The notes beneath the pieces are model-generated. The model worked only from the letters and a program-made list of their open reading frames with translations, did no database searches and was not told the DNA's origin. DNA of 64,000 nucleotides from an uncultured Phycisphaerales bacterium (lineage in GTDB: Bacteria > Planctomycetota > Phycisphaerae > Phycisphaerales > UBA1924), in assembly GCA_903929885.1 (NCBI GenBank), contig CAIYWI010000024.1:22716-86715 (forward strand), read 5' to 3'. The translations under genes were made by a program, and so were the position numbers. How positions within the stretch are numbered: the stretch's first letter is position 1; the number at the start of each line of letters is the position of its first letter. Of the stretch, positions 1-9,280 are shown piece by piece.

Positions 1-107
1 GGCCTCCCGAGGGCGGAGCGTCTACCTTCCCCCGCCGCACGCATGCCGCTGGCGGCGGCCTCTCACCACCGCACGGCCTTCTCGCCGTCGACCCACGGAA
101 CCACGCC

Positions 108-1397
108 ATGAAGGGCTTCCCCAAGTACCAGCGCTTCTATGAACGAGCCCCGGGCCTGCTGGTCGAGTGGCACGACCGCGAGACGGACGCCGTCGGCTGG
201 CTCTGCATCGATTCGCTGCTCGGCGGCGCGGCCGGCGGCGGCACCCGAATGCACGCGGACGCCACCAGCGAGGAAGCCGTCTTCCTCGCCAAGACCATGG
301 GCGTCAAGTTCCAAGTCTGCGGCCCCGCCATCGGCGGCGGCAAGAGCGTCATCCGCTTCGATCCCGCCAAGAACCCCCTTGCCAAGCGGGGCGTGCTCGA
401 ACGCTGGTACCGTCACATCGGCCCCTACCTCCAGCAGTGCTACGGCACCGGCGGCGACGTCAACGTCGATGAAGTCAGCGAGGCCTCGGCCATCACCAAG
501 CAGGTCTTGGCCATCGGCCACCCGCAAGAGGGCATCTGCCGCGGCCACGATTGGCGAGACGGCGAGGACGCCTCCGAGAAGGTTCGTCGCCTCCATCTGG
601 GCTGCGAGGCCAAAATCAACCTCCCCAACCTCCCCGGCCCTCGAGGCGAGAGCAAGGCGTGGATGGTCGCCGACGTCGTCACCGGCTATGGCGTCTGTCG
701 CTCGATCCAGCGGTACTTCAAGGTCCGTGGCATGGAACTCGAGGGCAAGCGGGTGATCATCGAGGGCCTGGGCGCCGTCGGCGCATTCGCCGCGTACTAC
801 CTCGACATGCTCGGCGTGAAACTGGTTGCCGCCAGCACCTACGACCGCACGAGCAAGCTCGTCCGTGTCATTCGCAACCAGGAAGGGCTCGACTGCAAGG
901 CCGTGATCTCCTCTCGCAACGGCACGACGCTCCCGGCGCCCCGACGCGGCTCGCCCGACCTCGTGGCCAGCGCAAGCGGCGACGAGATCTTCGACGTCGA
1001 TGCCGACATCTTCGTGCCCGCCGCCCGCAGCCACACGCTGACCGCCGCTCGCATCAAGAAACTCAGGTCCACGGGCGTGAAGGTCATCTCCTGCGGCGCG
1101 AACAATCCATTCGCGTACAAGCCCTCCAGCCGCACCCTGGCCCACTGGGTCCGTGACATGCTGTCGCTCCAGAAGGACGCCGACAAGCACTTTGCCATCA
1201 TCCCGGACTTTGTCGCCAACTGCGGCATGGCTCGCACCTTTGCGTACCTCATGACCGCGGGCTCGAGCACGGACGAGGCCTCGATCCTGATGGACACCGG
1301 CAAGGCCATCGATCATGCGGTCGACCGCCTGCTTGATGGCCATCGCAAGCCGCACGGCCTGCTCGAGCGTGGCTATTCGGTCTTCATCCCCGACTGA
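108..1397 (+). CDS. Glu/Leu/Phe/Val dehydrogenase family protein
   Basis: NAD(P)-dependent oxidative deamination of an amino acid (glutamate, leucine, valine or phenylalanine) in the cytoplasm. The 429-residue length fits the family. The N-terminal dimerisation/substrate domain carries the Gly-rich GGGTRMH segment (about 43-49) and GPAIGGGKS (72-80), where Lys79 sits in the family's substrate-binding glycine-lysine motif. A second segment, GTGGDVNVDE, holds the usual catalytic-region acidic residues. The Rossmann domain shows GLGAVGAFAA at about residues 220-229. The ATG at 108 is the first in-frame start. The upstream match to a ribosome site is weak. Substrate choice cannot be read from sequence here. 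The gene stands alone, facing a minus-strand PEP-CTERM gene. Confidence 0.88.
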   Translation: MKGFPKYQRFYERAPGLLVEWHDRETDAVGWLCIDSLLGGAAGGGTRMHADATSEEAVFLAKTMGVKFQVCGPAIGGGKSVIRFDPAKNPLAKRGVLERWYRHIGPYLQQCYGTGGDVNVDEVSEASAITKQVLAIGHPQEGICRGHDWRDGEDASEKVRRLHLGCEAKINLPNLPGPRGESKAWMVADVVTGYGVCRSIQRYFKVRGMELEGKRVIIEGLGAVGAFAAYYLDMLGVKLVAASTYDRTSKLVRVIRNQEGLDCKAVISSRNGTTLPAPRRGSPDLVASASGDEIFDVDADIFVPAARSHTLTAARIKKLRSTGVKVISCGANNPFAYKPSSRTLAHWVRDMLSLQKDADKHFAIIPDFVANCGMARTFAYLMTAGSSTDEASILMDTGKAIDHAVDRLLDGHRKPHGLLERGYSVFIPD

Positions 1398-1747
1398 CAC
1401 GCGGCCGTCGCCTCGCACGCCCGGCCGCCAGCCGCGGCATCACCGTTCGCGCCTGTTTCCGCCCAGCGGCGGGCCCGACCGCGCGACGATCGGCCGGTGG
1501 CGCCCACGTCGCCCAGCGCTCCGCCTCTCGACCCGGCTCATGCACCCACCCCGGACCCCGCCCTTCCGGTCCGACGAAGGTGCCGCAGGGCGTGTCGCGA
1601 CGACCATCGCACTCATCACCAATGACAAAGAGCCCTCGGGGGTTGACCCGAGGGCTCTTGAGATGCTTTAGGAGTTCTTGGCTGCTTCAGGCGAACAAGT
1701 CGGAGAACCGGCTGTTCGACACCTCGGCAACCGCGGGGGCGTCCGAC
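1398..1747. other. Intergenic region between convergent genes
   Basis: This non-coding stretch lies between two converging genes. It holds the hairpin at 1628-1659. I see no convincing gene, since the frames through it are low-complexity Arg/Pro/Ser shadows. No repeat family or tRNA is visible. Confidence 0.6.
1628..1659 (-). terminator. Putative intrinsic terminator of the PEP-CTERM gene
   Basis: Perfect 13-bp inverted repeat (arms 1628-1640 and 1647-1659, 6-base loop), about 90 bases after the stop of the minus-strand gene at 1748. On the minus strand the stem is followed by a short T run (CTTTGTC). It may work in both directions for the converging dehydrogenase gene. Confidence 0.7.
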
Positions 1748-2452
1748 TCAGCGGCTGCGGCGGCGGCCGACCATCGCCAGACCACCAAGGCCGAGCAGGG
1801 CGATCGAGCCGGGGGAGGGAACGATCTGCATCGAACCGCCCGTGGCGCGATCGGAGAAGCTCGAGGTGAAGAAGCCAGAGGCGCCCGCACCACCGAAGAC
1901 CAGCTGGACGACCGAGCCGGCGAAGGGAGGAACGGCATTGAAGTCCATGCCGAAGTCACCACCCTCGGTGCCGTCGAAGGTATTGTCGGCCGGGCCGTTG
2001 TCGGAGTAGACGACGTTGCTCAGGTTGCCGTTGAAGAAGATGAACCCCACGCCGCCGAAGGTCCAAGCGCCGCTCATCGTGCCGGTGATGGTGTCGCCAT
2101 CACGATCGGTGGCGGTGAAGGTGCCCGAGCCGGTCGCCAGCGACGAGGACACCTTGTTGACCGACAGCGAAATCACGAAGTCGGCCGGATTGAACGGGTT
2201 GCTCACAAAGCCAGCCTCGAAAGAGGCGGTTTCGGAAGTCGGAACAAGGCGGGAAGCCTCGTAGGCCGACTGGAGGCTCGCAGTGTTCACCGCGACAGCA
2301 GTGAACGAGCCCACCGAAGGATTGGAGCTCTGGACGTAGCTGCCAGCCAGGTCGTGATACGACACGGTCGCGATGACCTCGGCATTGGCAGACGTGATCG
2401 CTCCACCCGCAAGGGCGACAATCACAGCAGTTGCACGAAAGCGATTGATCAT
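1748..2452 (-). CDS. PEP-CTERM sorting domain-containing exported protein
   Basis: Secreted protein of unknown function, 234 aa. The N-terminus is a signal peptide ending around ITSANAEV. The middle is Ser/Thr/Gly/Asn-rich and looks like a beta-sandwich. The C-terminus is a sorting tail: VPSPG, a hydrophobic run (SIALLGLGGLAMVG) and RRRSR. In PEP-CTERM systems an exosortase recognises and removes such a tail; no exosortase is present in this window. A GGAGGAAAGA-type ribosome site precedes the ATG at 2452. A good -35 element lies upstream and a terminator follows, so it is probably monocistronic. I recognise no catalytic motif. Confidence 0.85.
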   Translation of the reverse strand: MINRFRATAVIVALAGGAITSANAEVIATVSYHDLAGSYVQSSNPSVGSFTAVAVNTASLQSAYEASRLVPTSETASFEAGFVSNPFNPADFVISLSVNKVSSSLATGSGTFTATDRDGDTITGTMSGAWTFGGVGFIFFNGNLSNVVYSDNGPADNTFDGTEGGDFGMDFNAVPPFAGSVVQLVFGGAGASGFFTSSFSDRATGGSMQIVPSPGSIALLGLGGLAMVGRRRSR

Positions 2453-2544
2453 GTCTCTTTCCTCCTAAAATCTCTCGCCTTGGCACAGGCGCACCAAGGA
2501 CTTCTCCAAACGATCGTCGCGGTGTCTCACGTCGCGACCCCAGT

Positions 2545-2573
2545 AGTTTGACGCATTGCCCCCCCGATGTCAA
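2545..2573 (-). promoter_or_regulatory. Putative sigma-70 promoter of PEP-CTERM gene
   Basis: On the minus strand a perfect -35 hexamer TTGACA (2573-2568) is followed, 17 bases later, by CAAACT (2550-2545), a weak -10. The implied leader to the ATG at 2452 is about 85 bases. Confidence 0.45.
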
Positions 2574-3053
2574 TAGTCTGGGCCTTCGAACCGGGAAAAA
2601 GGTGCCGAAACTTGGGCCCTTCTGAGCCGTGGCCACCGCAATTTCACTTATGGGGCACTCGATCAAAATACGAACGAGCCGCATCTCATCCGAACATGCG
2701 GCCCCATTGACACTTGCGCACCTCCAGCACGCCTGAATTCGGCCCCATTTCAGCAGCACGAGACTCGCACGCCCTTGTCCTGGGCGACCTCGGCCTGAAC
2801 CCTCCCTCGGCCCGCCCCTCTGCAGCCCCATGGCCGGTCGCACGCCGCCGGAACCCCGTCGCAACATCCCATCAAAGTCCGAACTGGCTCCCACTTGCGG
2901 CCGCATTGGCCCGTGCGACGGCTTGGCACCCGGGCCCCATTGGATGATCTTTTGACGCCCGATCCGGTCGACGAGCGCCGTGCGCCGGTGCCGTCGCGTT
3001 CGGCCACGCCGAGGTGCGATCGCCGGCCGGACGGAAACCACGCCCCTGATCCC

Positions 3054-3059
3054 TAGACT
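3054..3059 (+). promoter_or_regulatory. -10-like hexamer, probable leaderless start of metG
   Basis: TAGACT ends 7 bases before the metG ATG, so a normal -10-to-start distance puts the transcript start on or next to the A of the ATG. No Shine-Dalgarno is present. No convincing -35 is visible. Confidence 0.45.
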
Positions 3060-3066
3060 TCGAGCG

Positions 3067-4674
3067 ATGGCCTCCCCCACGTACATCACGACGCCGATCT
3101 ACTACGTCAACGACCGGCCTCACATCGGGCACTGCTACACGACCGGCTTGGCCGACTGCCTGGCTCGCTTTTCGCGGCTGGCGAGCGGGGATCCCTCGCA
3201 GACCTACTTCCTGACCGGAACCGACGAGCATGCCGACAAGGTCGTGACCTCCGCCGCGGCCCATGGCATGACGCCGCTTCAATGGGCCGACCGCAACGCC
3301 GCGGCCTTCGAGGAGGCCTTCCGCGCCTGCAACTACACCCACGACGACTTCGTTCGCACGACCCAGGACCGCCACAAGACCAAGGTCATCGAGTACATCA
3401 ACGCGCTGTTGGCCAGCGGCGACGTCTACCTGGGCGAGTACACCGGGTGGTGGGACGCGTCGCAGGAGGAATATCTCACCGAGACCATGGCCAAGGAAGC
3501 CGGGTTCATCAGCCCCGTGACCGGCAAGCCGCTCGTGAAGCGGAGCGAGAAGAACTACTTCTTCCGATTGAGCAAGTACCAGGCCCGCCTCAAGGCCCAC
3601 ATCGACGCCCACCCCACGTTCATCCTGCCCGAGGCGCGTCGCAACGAGGTTCTCGGACGCCTGCGCGACGGGCTGGAGGACATCCCCGTCTCGCGAGCGG
3701 TGACCGACGACCCGGCGAGTCGCTGGGGCATCCTGATGCCCAACGACCCGGGGCACCGCATCTACGTGTGGATCGACGCGCTCTTCAACTACCTGTCGGT
3801 GGTGGACCGGCCGGAGTTGAGTCGCTTCTGGCCGGCGAGCGTGCACCTCATGGCCAAGGACATCCTCTGGTTCCATGCGGTGATCTGGCCGTGCATGCTC
3901 ATGGCGCTGAACCGTCCGCTGCCCCGGCGCGTCTACGCCCACAGCTACTGGGTGCGCGAGGGCGTGAAGATGAGCAAGTCGCTGGGCAACTTCGTGACCA
4001 TCGAGGTCATGCAGGCCTATGCGGCCCGCTACGGCATGGACGCGCTGCGCTGGTATCTGCTCACGCAGGGCCCCAGCGGCACGACCGATGCCGACTTCAG
4101 CCACGCTCGCTTCGTCGAGGTCTTCAACGCCGATCTCGCCAACGGCATCGGCAACTGCGCAAGCCGCGTGGGCAACATGATCGACAAGTACTTCGGGGGC
4201 GTGCTCCCCGAGGGCGTGCGGGAGCACGTGGCCGAGGGGTCGACGCGGTCGTTGTCGGCATGTTGCGCGGCGAGCGCGGCGAACACGATGAAAGCGCTCG
4301 ACACCTGCGACGCCGGCGAGGCGCTGCTTGCGGGCATCGCGATCGTGCGCGAGGTCGATCAGTACATCAATCTCACCTCGCCGTTCAAGCTGGCCAAGAC
4401 CGTCGATGCCGATCCGAGCGCCAAGACGCGACTTGCCGACATCCTCTACACCTGCGCCGAGGCCATTCGCGTGGCGAGCGTGCTGCTCTCTCCCGGGTTG
4501 CCGACCAAGATGGCGCAACTGTGGAGCGCGTGGGGATGCGCCCCGGCCGCCGGGGCCACGCTCGAATCGCTGGCGTCGTTCGCGGGCGTCCACGGCCTGC
4601 GCGCCGGATCGCGCGTGACCAAGGGCGAGATCCTGTTCATGCGGGCCGATCCGGCCGAACCCGCGCCGGCGTGA
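3067..4674 (+). CDS. metG: Methionyl-tRNA synthetase
   Basis: Charges tRNA-Met with methionine using ATP, in the cytoplasm. The 535-residue class I synthetase shows the HIGH signature at residues 19-22 (PHIGH) and KMSKS at 301-305. The N-terminal MASPTYITTPIYYVND is the usual MetRS opening. The frame extends upstream to an ATG at 2980, but residues before MASPT are Arg-rich and unlike the family, so the start is placed at 3067. The enzyme ends soon after the anticodon-binding helical domain and lacks the C-terminal tRNA-binding (Trbp111-like) extension found in longer MetRS. It ends 27 bases from the converging dockerin gene. Confidence 0.95.
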   Translation: MASPTYITTPIYYVNDRPHIGHCYTTGLADCLARFSRLASGDPSQTYFLTGTDEHADKVVTSAAAHGMTPLQWADRNAAAFEEAFRACNYTHDDFVRTTQDRHKTKVIEYINALLASGDVYLGEYTGWWDASQEEYLTETMAKEAGFISPVTGKPLVKRSEKNYFFRLSKYQARLKAHIDAHPTFILPEARRNEVLGRLRDGLEDIPVSRAVTDDPASRWGILMPNDPGHRIYVWIDALFNYLSVVDRPELSRFWPASVHLMAKDILWFHAVIWPCMLMALNRPLPRRVYAHSYWVREGVKMSKSLGNFVTIEVMQAYAARYGMDALRWYLLTQGPSGTTDADFSHARFVEVFNADLANGIGNCASRVGNMIDKYFGGVLPEGVREHVAEGSTRSLSACCAASAANTMKALDTCDAGEALLAGIAIVREVDQYINLTSPFKLAKTVDADPSAKTRLADILYTCAEAIRVASVLLSPGLPTKMAQLWSAWGCAPAAGATLESLASFAGVHGLRAGSRVTKGEILFMRADPAEPAPA

Positions 4675-4701
4675 TCTCGTCGCGGACTCGGGCGAGGGCG
4701 A

Positions 4702-6924
4702 TCAGCAACCGCCGTTGGACCAGGCGTTGAAGAAGACCTCGAGGTCGCCGCCATCGACGCCGCCGTCGAAGTTGACGTCGGCGGCGGCGCTGCCCAGTTC
4801 CCAGTCGAAGAAGAAGGCCTCGACATCGCCGCCGTCGACGCCGCCGTCCTGGTTGTAGTCTGCAGGGCAGGGGGACTCGAGCGGCGTGACGTTGCCGACG
4901 TAGAGCACGGCGTTGTACGCCTCGTCGACGCTGTTGACGTCGCCGCCGATGGCGGTGGGATCGTTGAAGAGCCCGTCCTGATTGACGTCGTAGACGACGC
5001 GGGCAGAGACGACCAGCCCGCCCAGATGCTGCGGCGCGTCGGGCGACAGCGAGGAGGTGTCCTCGCCGTTCCACGCCTGTTGCATCGCGCTGCCGCTCCA
5101 GATCGACGCGGTCGAAATCGAATCGGCGTCGGCGAGATTGAGGGCGGCAAGCCGCCACGATCGTCCGCTGTTGCGGCCCGTGAAGACCTGACCGCTCTCG
5201 GCCAGCACCTCGAGCGAGTAGCAGAATGTCGCGGGGTCGTAGAGGCCCCGGACCACGACGAGCTTGAAGTCGAAGGGATTCTGCGGCCCCGTGCGACGCT
5301 TGAGGGCGGCCGCCGCCACGAAGTAGGCGTTGCCGGCCGCATCGAACGTCGGCGTCGACATCGAGGGACCGATCAGCCCGGCGCCCAGTTCCGACATGCT
5401 CGCGAGGCGACCGATGGTCGCGTCGGTGGCGGTGACCTGTCCGTCGCCCTCCCCGGCGTCGGCGGTGCCCGGGATGCCGTCCGCGCCGTAGTCGCCCTGG
5501 AGTTCCTTGCCCGTCAGCGAGGTCGAGTTGACCCAGCCGATGGTGGTCCACTGCACCGCGGAGACGGGGTCGGCGGGATTGAAGCGCGCCGCGGCGATGG
5601 CGTTGAACGGGTTGGAGGCCAGGGGCGACGAGCCGTTGTGGAGCACGGCGGCGGCGATGGCGCGTCCGGACTGGTCGAGCGCCACCGACACGGGGCCGGT
5701 GCCGCCGCGGAAGGTGACCTGACTGTCGAAGTGACGGAAGTCGCCGCCGCCCAGGGGCCACGCGAAGCTGTCGCACGCGTCGGTGAGCGTGGCGGGGAGC
5801 TTGAGCGTCCGCGCGACGGCAACCGAGCCGTCGGTCAGCAGGCCGGACACGCTCAGGGCGTCGGTCTTGCCGCCGCCGGTCGACGACCTGGCGAGGATGG
5901 CGGCGGTGGCGACCGACCCGGGGAAGATGGCGCGACCGCTCACCGACACGGCGCCGCGATGGTCGATGGAGGCGGGGCGGTGCGCGGTGGTCGAGGCCAG
6001 CGTCAGGGGCGACTGCTCGAGCTTCATGGCGCCGGCGAAGTCCGCGCCGACGAGCAGCGGGCGGCCCGCGAGATCCTGCGGCACGCACGCCGGGGTTGCG
6101 TGCGTCATCGCGCTGCGTTGCAGCACCCAGTCGGTCGACGCCGCGTTGGTGGCGCCGGCATTGTCGATGACGTTGACCGCGGCGGTGCGGGCGGCGAGCC
6201 GCACGCGGAAGTAGTTGTCGCCCACGAGCAGCGAGGTGGCCGGGCCGCTGGCGCCGAAGGAGTCGGCCCGGAAGCAGAGGTTGCCATCGGCATCGACGGA
6301 TCCGTACCCGAACTGCGAGCGGTCGTTGGAGCCGAGCGGGCTGTTGAGCGCGGCGATGACGCGAGAGACGTAGAGCCGATCGGGCACGCCCGGATCGAAC
6401 GCCACGAGACCGCCGACGACTTGATTGGTGAAGACGTTCGTGGCCGAGACGAGCAACTCGTCGAAGTCCATGAACCCGACGCCGAAGACGCTGGCGTTGC
6501 CGGAGGCGGGCACCGGCGTGACGAGCGTCGAGTTGTTCTCGGTGGCGTTGACGCCGCCGCCGGCGGCGGTCCACGAGCTGTACGAGGCGGCGGGGAAGGG
6601 CGTGTCGCGGCGGAGTGTCTGGCTGATCGAGGACGCGCCGTTGAGGGCGGTGAATCGCGACGTGCTGACCTGCCCCGACTTCATCAGCGGCGCGATGCCC
6701 ATCGGCGTGCCGCCCGAGGTGGCGAAGGACGTGAGGTCGACCACGTAGTTGGTTCGCTGCGACGAGCCCGTCCAGGGTCGAAGGGCGTCGCCCGGGAGCC
6801 CGCTCCCGCCGTTGGCGTTTCGGGAGACGCTGTCCTGCGCGACGCACGCGCCGGCGAGCAGGCACAGGAGGGCGGCTGCGCGAACCGCGTGACGACCGAT
6901 GCTGGGGCAGTTGGATGCGTTCAT
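4702..6924 (-). CDS. Large exported protein with C-terminal Gly-Cys dockerin-like domain
   Basis: Exported protein of 740 aa. A signal peptide covers about residues 1-30 (hydrophobic AALLCLLAGACVAQ). A long, Ser/Thr/Ala/Asn-rich body shows no motif I recognise. The last 55 residues form two calcium-loop repeats of the pattern DxNxDGGVDGGDxxxFF, about 25 residues apart, ending in Gly-Gly-Cys at the very C-terminus. Dockerin loops bind calcium, and cohesin partners hold dockerin proteins in cellulosomes. Here the terminal Cys suggests a different anchoring or sorting role, as in the Gly-Cys dockerin proteins known from Phycisphaerae. The ATG at 6924 has a strong GGAGAGG ribosome site. A perfect inverted repeat lies 133 bases upstream. 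Confidence 0.85.
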   Translation of the reverse strand: MNASNCPSIGRHAVRAAALLCLLAGACVAQDSVSRNANGGSGLPGDALRPWTGSSQRTNYVVDLTSFATSGGTPMGIAPLMKSGQVSTSRFTALNGASSISQTLRRDTPFPAASYSSWTAAGGGVNATENNSTLVTPVPASGNASVFGVGFMDFDELLVSATNVFTNQVVGGLVAFDPGVPDRLYVSRVIAALNSPLGSNDRSQFGYGSVDADGNLCFRADSFGASGPATSLLVGDNYFRVRLAARTAAVNVIDNAGATNAASTDWVLQRSAMTHATPACVPQDLAGRPLLVGADFAGAMKLEQSPLTLASTTAHRPASIDHRGAVSVSGRAIFPGSVATAAILARSSTGGGKTDALSVSGLLTDGSVAVARTLKLPATLTDACDSFAWPLGGGDFRHFDSQVTFRGGTGPVSVALDQSGRAIAAAVLHNGSSPLASNPFNAIAAARFNPADPVSAVQWTTIGWVNSTSLTGKELQGDYGADGIPGTADAGEGDGQVTATDATIGRLASMSELGAGLIGPSMSTPTFDAAGNAYFVAAAALKRRTGPQNPFDFKLVVVRGLYDPATFCYSLEVLAESGQVFTGRNSGRSWRLAALNLADADSISTASIWSGSAMQQAWNGEDTSSLSPDAPQHLGGLVVSARVVYDVNQDGLFNDPTAIGGDVNSVDEAYNAVLYVGNVTPLESPCPADYNQDGGVDGGDVEAFFFDWELGSAAADVNFDGGVDGGDLEVFFNAWSNGGC

Positions 6925-7056
6925 GGCGACACCTCTCCTATCGGCAAACCGCGACGCACGGATGGTACAGCGGCCCGGGGGCCCAACGCGACCTCGGGAG
7001 AGGCATTGCTCTCTACGCCCGCCTCGTGCTCGCGGTTGGGATCGATCGCCCAGGTC

Positions 7057-7082
7057 CGAACACGATTATTCGATCGTGTTCG
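7057..7082. repeat. Perfect 10-bp inverted repeat upstream of dockerin gene
   Basis: Arms CGAACACGAT (7057-7066) and ATCGTGTTCG (7073-7082) flank a 6-base spacer. It lies between the trpS stop and the dockerin gene start, both on the minus strand. There is no T run, so it looks more like an operator than an intrinsic terminator. The function is not known. Confidence 0.5.
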
Positions 7083-7135
7083 CCCCCCCACTGCGGCCCA
7101 CACGGGGGACGACGGCCGCTCCCGATCGCGTCGCC

Positions 7136-8212
7136 TCAACCCAGCGTGCGCCGCCCGAAGTCCATGTTCATCGCCTTCTTGGCCAGGAAGAGGGTCTCCT
7201 CGGCGACGAGGTTCGCGCGACGGGTGCCCGCCTTGATGATGTCGAGGATCATCGCGTCGCCGTCGGGCCGCTCGAACCGCTCCCGCCGGGCCCGCATGGG
7301 GGCGAGCAGCGCGTCGATGGCGGCGGCGAGTTCCTGCTTGACGTGACCGTCGCCGAGATTGTCGCCCCTCGCGTAGCGGTCCTTGAGTTCGGCGACTCGC
7401 CCTTGGTCGGAAATGAAGGCCTCGACGAACTTGAAGAGCACGTTGTCTGGGTCGCCCGGCTCGGTGGGGCTTTGACGGCCCGTCGTGATGCGGTTGACCT
7501 TCTTCTGGATCTCCTTGGCCGAGTCGCTGAGGAAGATGGCGTTGCCCAGACTCTTGCTCATCTTCTGCGAGCCGTCGCCGATGCCCGGAAGGCGGGCCAC
7601 GCGTCCGATCAGGGCGCGCGGGATCGGGAAGAGGCCCCCGGACCTCTCGTAGTCGGCGTCGGCCGTCCGATCGCTCACGCCGCAGTAGAGCTGATCGAAC
7701 TTGCGGGCGACCTTGCGGCACATCTCGATGTGCGGCTCCTGGTCCTCGCCCACGGGGATGCACACGGGGCGGAAGGCGAGGATGTCGGCGCACTGACCGA
7801 CGGTGTACATCGGAAAGCCGAAGGAGTGCTTCTCCTCGAGGCCCTTGGTCTTGAGCTCGTGGACGAGCGTGGGGTTGCCCATGACGTCCTTGAAGCTCAA
7901 GAGCATGGAGAAGTACCACGTGAGCTCGGCGATGGCGGGAACCTCGGTCTGGAGCACGATGGTGGCGACATCGGGATCGATGCCCGCGGCGATCCAGTCC
8001 TTCACGATCTCGAGGGTGTCCTGACGGATCTCGCCCGTGCGGTCGAAACGCGTGGTGAAGGCGTGCATGTTCGCCAGCAGGAAGTAGCAGTCGTACTCGT
8101 GCTGAAGCTGCACGCGGCGTTCGACGCTGCCCACCCAGTGGCCCAGGTGCAGTCGCCCCGTGGGCGTGTCGCCGGTGAGGACGCGCGGACGCTGACTCGT
8201 GGTGGAGGACAT
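7136..8212 (-). CDS. trpS: Tryptophanyl-tRNA synthetase
   Basis: Class I aminoacyl-tRNA synthetase that attaches tryptophan to tRNA-Trp in the cytoplasm. The 358-residue length is normal for bacterial TrpRS. The ATP-binding HIGH motif appears as HLGH at residues 22-25, inside TGDTPTGRLHLGHW. KMSKS appears at about 215-220 (QKMSKSLGN). The segment GEDQEPHIE is the usual TrpRS nucleotide/tryptophan-site element. Start ATG at 8212. A TACCCT hexamer ends 8 bases upstream, suggesting a leaderless or near-leaderless transcript. It lies 63 bases downstream of the LOG-family gene and in the same direction. Confidence 0.95.
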   Translation of the reverse strand: MSSTTSQRPRVLTGDTPTGRLHLGHWVGSVERRVQLQHEYDCYFLLANMHAFTTRFDRTGEIRQDTLEIVKDWIAAGIDPDVATIVLQTEVPAIAELTWYFSMLLSFKDVMGNPTLVHELKTKGLEEKHSFGFPMYTVGQCADILAFRPVCIPVGEDQEPHIEMCRKVARKFDQLYCGVSDRTADADYERSGGLFPIPRALIGRVARLPGIGDGSQKMSKSLGNAIFLSDSAKEIQKKVNRITTGRQSPTEPGDPDNVLFKFVEAFISDQGRVAELKDRYARGDNLGDGHVKQELAAAIDALLAPMRARRERFERPDGDAMILDIIKAGTRRANLVAEETLFLAKKAMNMDFGRRTLG

Positions 8213-8220
8213 GGGAACGC

Positions 8221-8226
8221 AGGGTA
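8221..8226 (-). promoter_or_regulatory. -10-like hexamer in front of trpS
   Basis: On the minus strand TACCCT ends 8 bases before the trpS ATG. It is one of a set of TAnnnT hexamers placed the same way in this window. No clear -35. Confidence 0.4.
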
Positions 8227-8275
8227 GGGACCGCGGGCCGCTCGATGCCGCGATCGGCCCGGCCGCAGTCGAGAT

Positions 8276-9073
8276 TCAGTCCCGTTCGCCCAGCACGCGG
8301 ATGGGACGACGCGCGGGCCTGACGAAGGGCATGATGCCCTTGCGCATGGCCTCCTCCGCGACATCGAGGTCGTCGGTGACGGTCAGGAGGCCGACATCCT
8401 CGGGGTCGATGGTGCCGTTGCGAACGAGCGTGTCCGTGACGAGCTTCATCAGCGGCGACCAGTACTCGACCCCCATGAGCACGATGGGGAAGGAGGAGAT
8501 CTTTCGCGTCTGCACGAGCGTGAGGGCCTCGAAGAGCTCGTCGAGCGTGCCGAAGCCGCCGGGAAGCACGATGAAGCCCACCGAGTACTTCACCAGCATC
8601 ACCTTGCGCACGAAGAAGTAGCGGAACTCGATGAAGCGATCGACATAGGGGTTGGGCTTCTGCTCCATCGGCAGGATGATGTTGCAGCCGATCGACCTGC
8701 CGCCGGCCTCCTTGGCGCCGCGGTTGGCGGCCTCCATGATGCCCGGGCCGCCGCCGGTCATGGTGGTCAGGCCCATCCGGGCCATGCGTCCGGCGATGGC
8801 GCGGGCCATCTCGTAGTGCGGATGGCCGGGCTTGAATCGCGCGGAGCCGAAGACCGTGACGCACGGCCCCACGAAGTGCAGGGCACGGAAGCCGCGGATG
8901 AACTCCGCGAGGATCCGCAAGGCGCGGAGCAACTCGGCCAGTCGCGACGCCGGGCCCCTGAGGAACTCGGGGACGTCGTACTCCGCCCGCCCGGGGTGCC
9001 ATTGCTCGAGGTGCCCGGGCTCGGGAGCCGGTTCGGCTGCGGGCGTTCGGCTGTCGTTCGCATGTTCGGGCAT
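8276..9073 (-). CDS. LOG-family (TIGR00730-type) Rossmann-fold protein
   Basis: Member of the lysine-decarboxylase-like LOG family, whose characterised members are cytokinin riboside 5'-monophosphate phosphoribohydrolases or nucleotide 5'-monophosphate nucleosidases. About 265 aa. Diagnostic motifs are GGGPGIMEAANRGA (about residues 105-118) and PGGFGTLDE (about 167-175), the family's PGGxGTxxE signature. An N-terminal extension of about 60 residues, Pro/Glu-rich, precedes the fold. The start is uncertain: the frame also has a TTG at 9142, but the ATG at 9073 is preferred. The physiological substrate cannot be inferred. It lies upstream of trpS on the same strand and diverges from the LuxR gene at 9281. 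Confidence 0.85.
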   Translation of the reverse strand: MPEHANDSRTPAAEPAPEPGHLEQWHPGRAEYDVPEFLRGPASRLAELLRALRILAEFIRGFRALHFVGPCVTVFGSARFKPGHPHYEMARAIAGRMARMGLTTMTGGGPGIMEAANRGAKEAGGRSIGCNIILPMEQKPNPYVDRFIEFRYFFVRKVMLVKYSVGFIVLPGGFGTLDELFEALTLVQTRKISSFPIVLMGVEYWSPLMKLVTDTLVRNGTIDPEDVGLLTVTDDLDVAEEAMRKGIMPFVRPARRPIRVLGERD

Positions 9074-9280
9074 GGCTTGGTCCGTGGACGGCTGCCTGCG
9101 GGGCGGTTCGTGCGGAATGTGCGGATCGGGAAGCCCAATCAAGGGTCATTGGCATCCGCGACACCTCACCGGGGCGAACCAGAGGGCGTCGCCGTTCGTC
9201 GTGGTGTCAGGAGCGTAGCGAGTCGGCCGTCACCCGACCCTGCTCGCCGCATCGCCCGACCTTCGCGACGGAAACACACC

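Larger units (their letters stand above)
2453..3066. other. 614-base intergenic region between divergent genes
   Basis: Upstream region of two divergent genes. It contains the promoter candidate for the PEP-CTERM gene (2545-2573) and the -10-like element of metG (3054-3059). Three copies of GGCCCCATT lie at 2700, 2741 and 2933. I find no believable coding frame: the long minus-strand frame is Arg/Gly-rich with no family resemblance. Confidence 0.55.
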
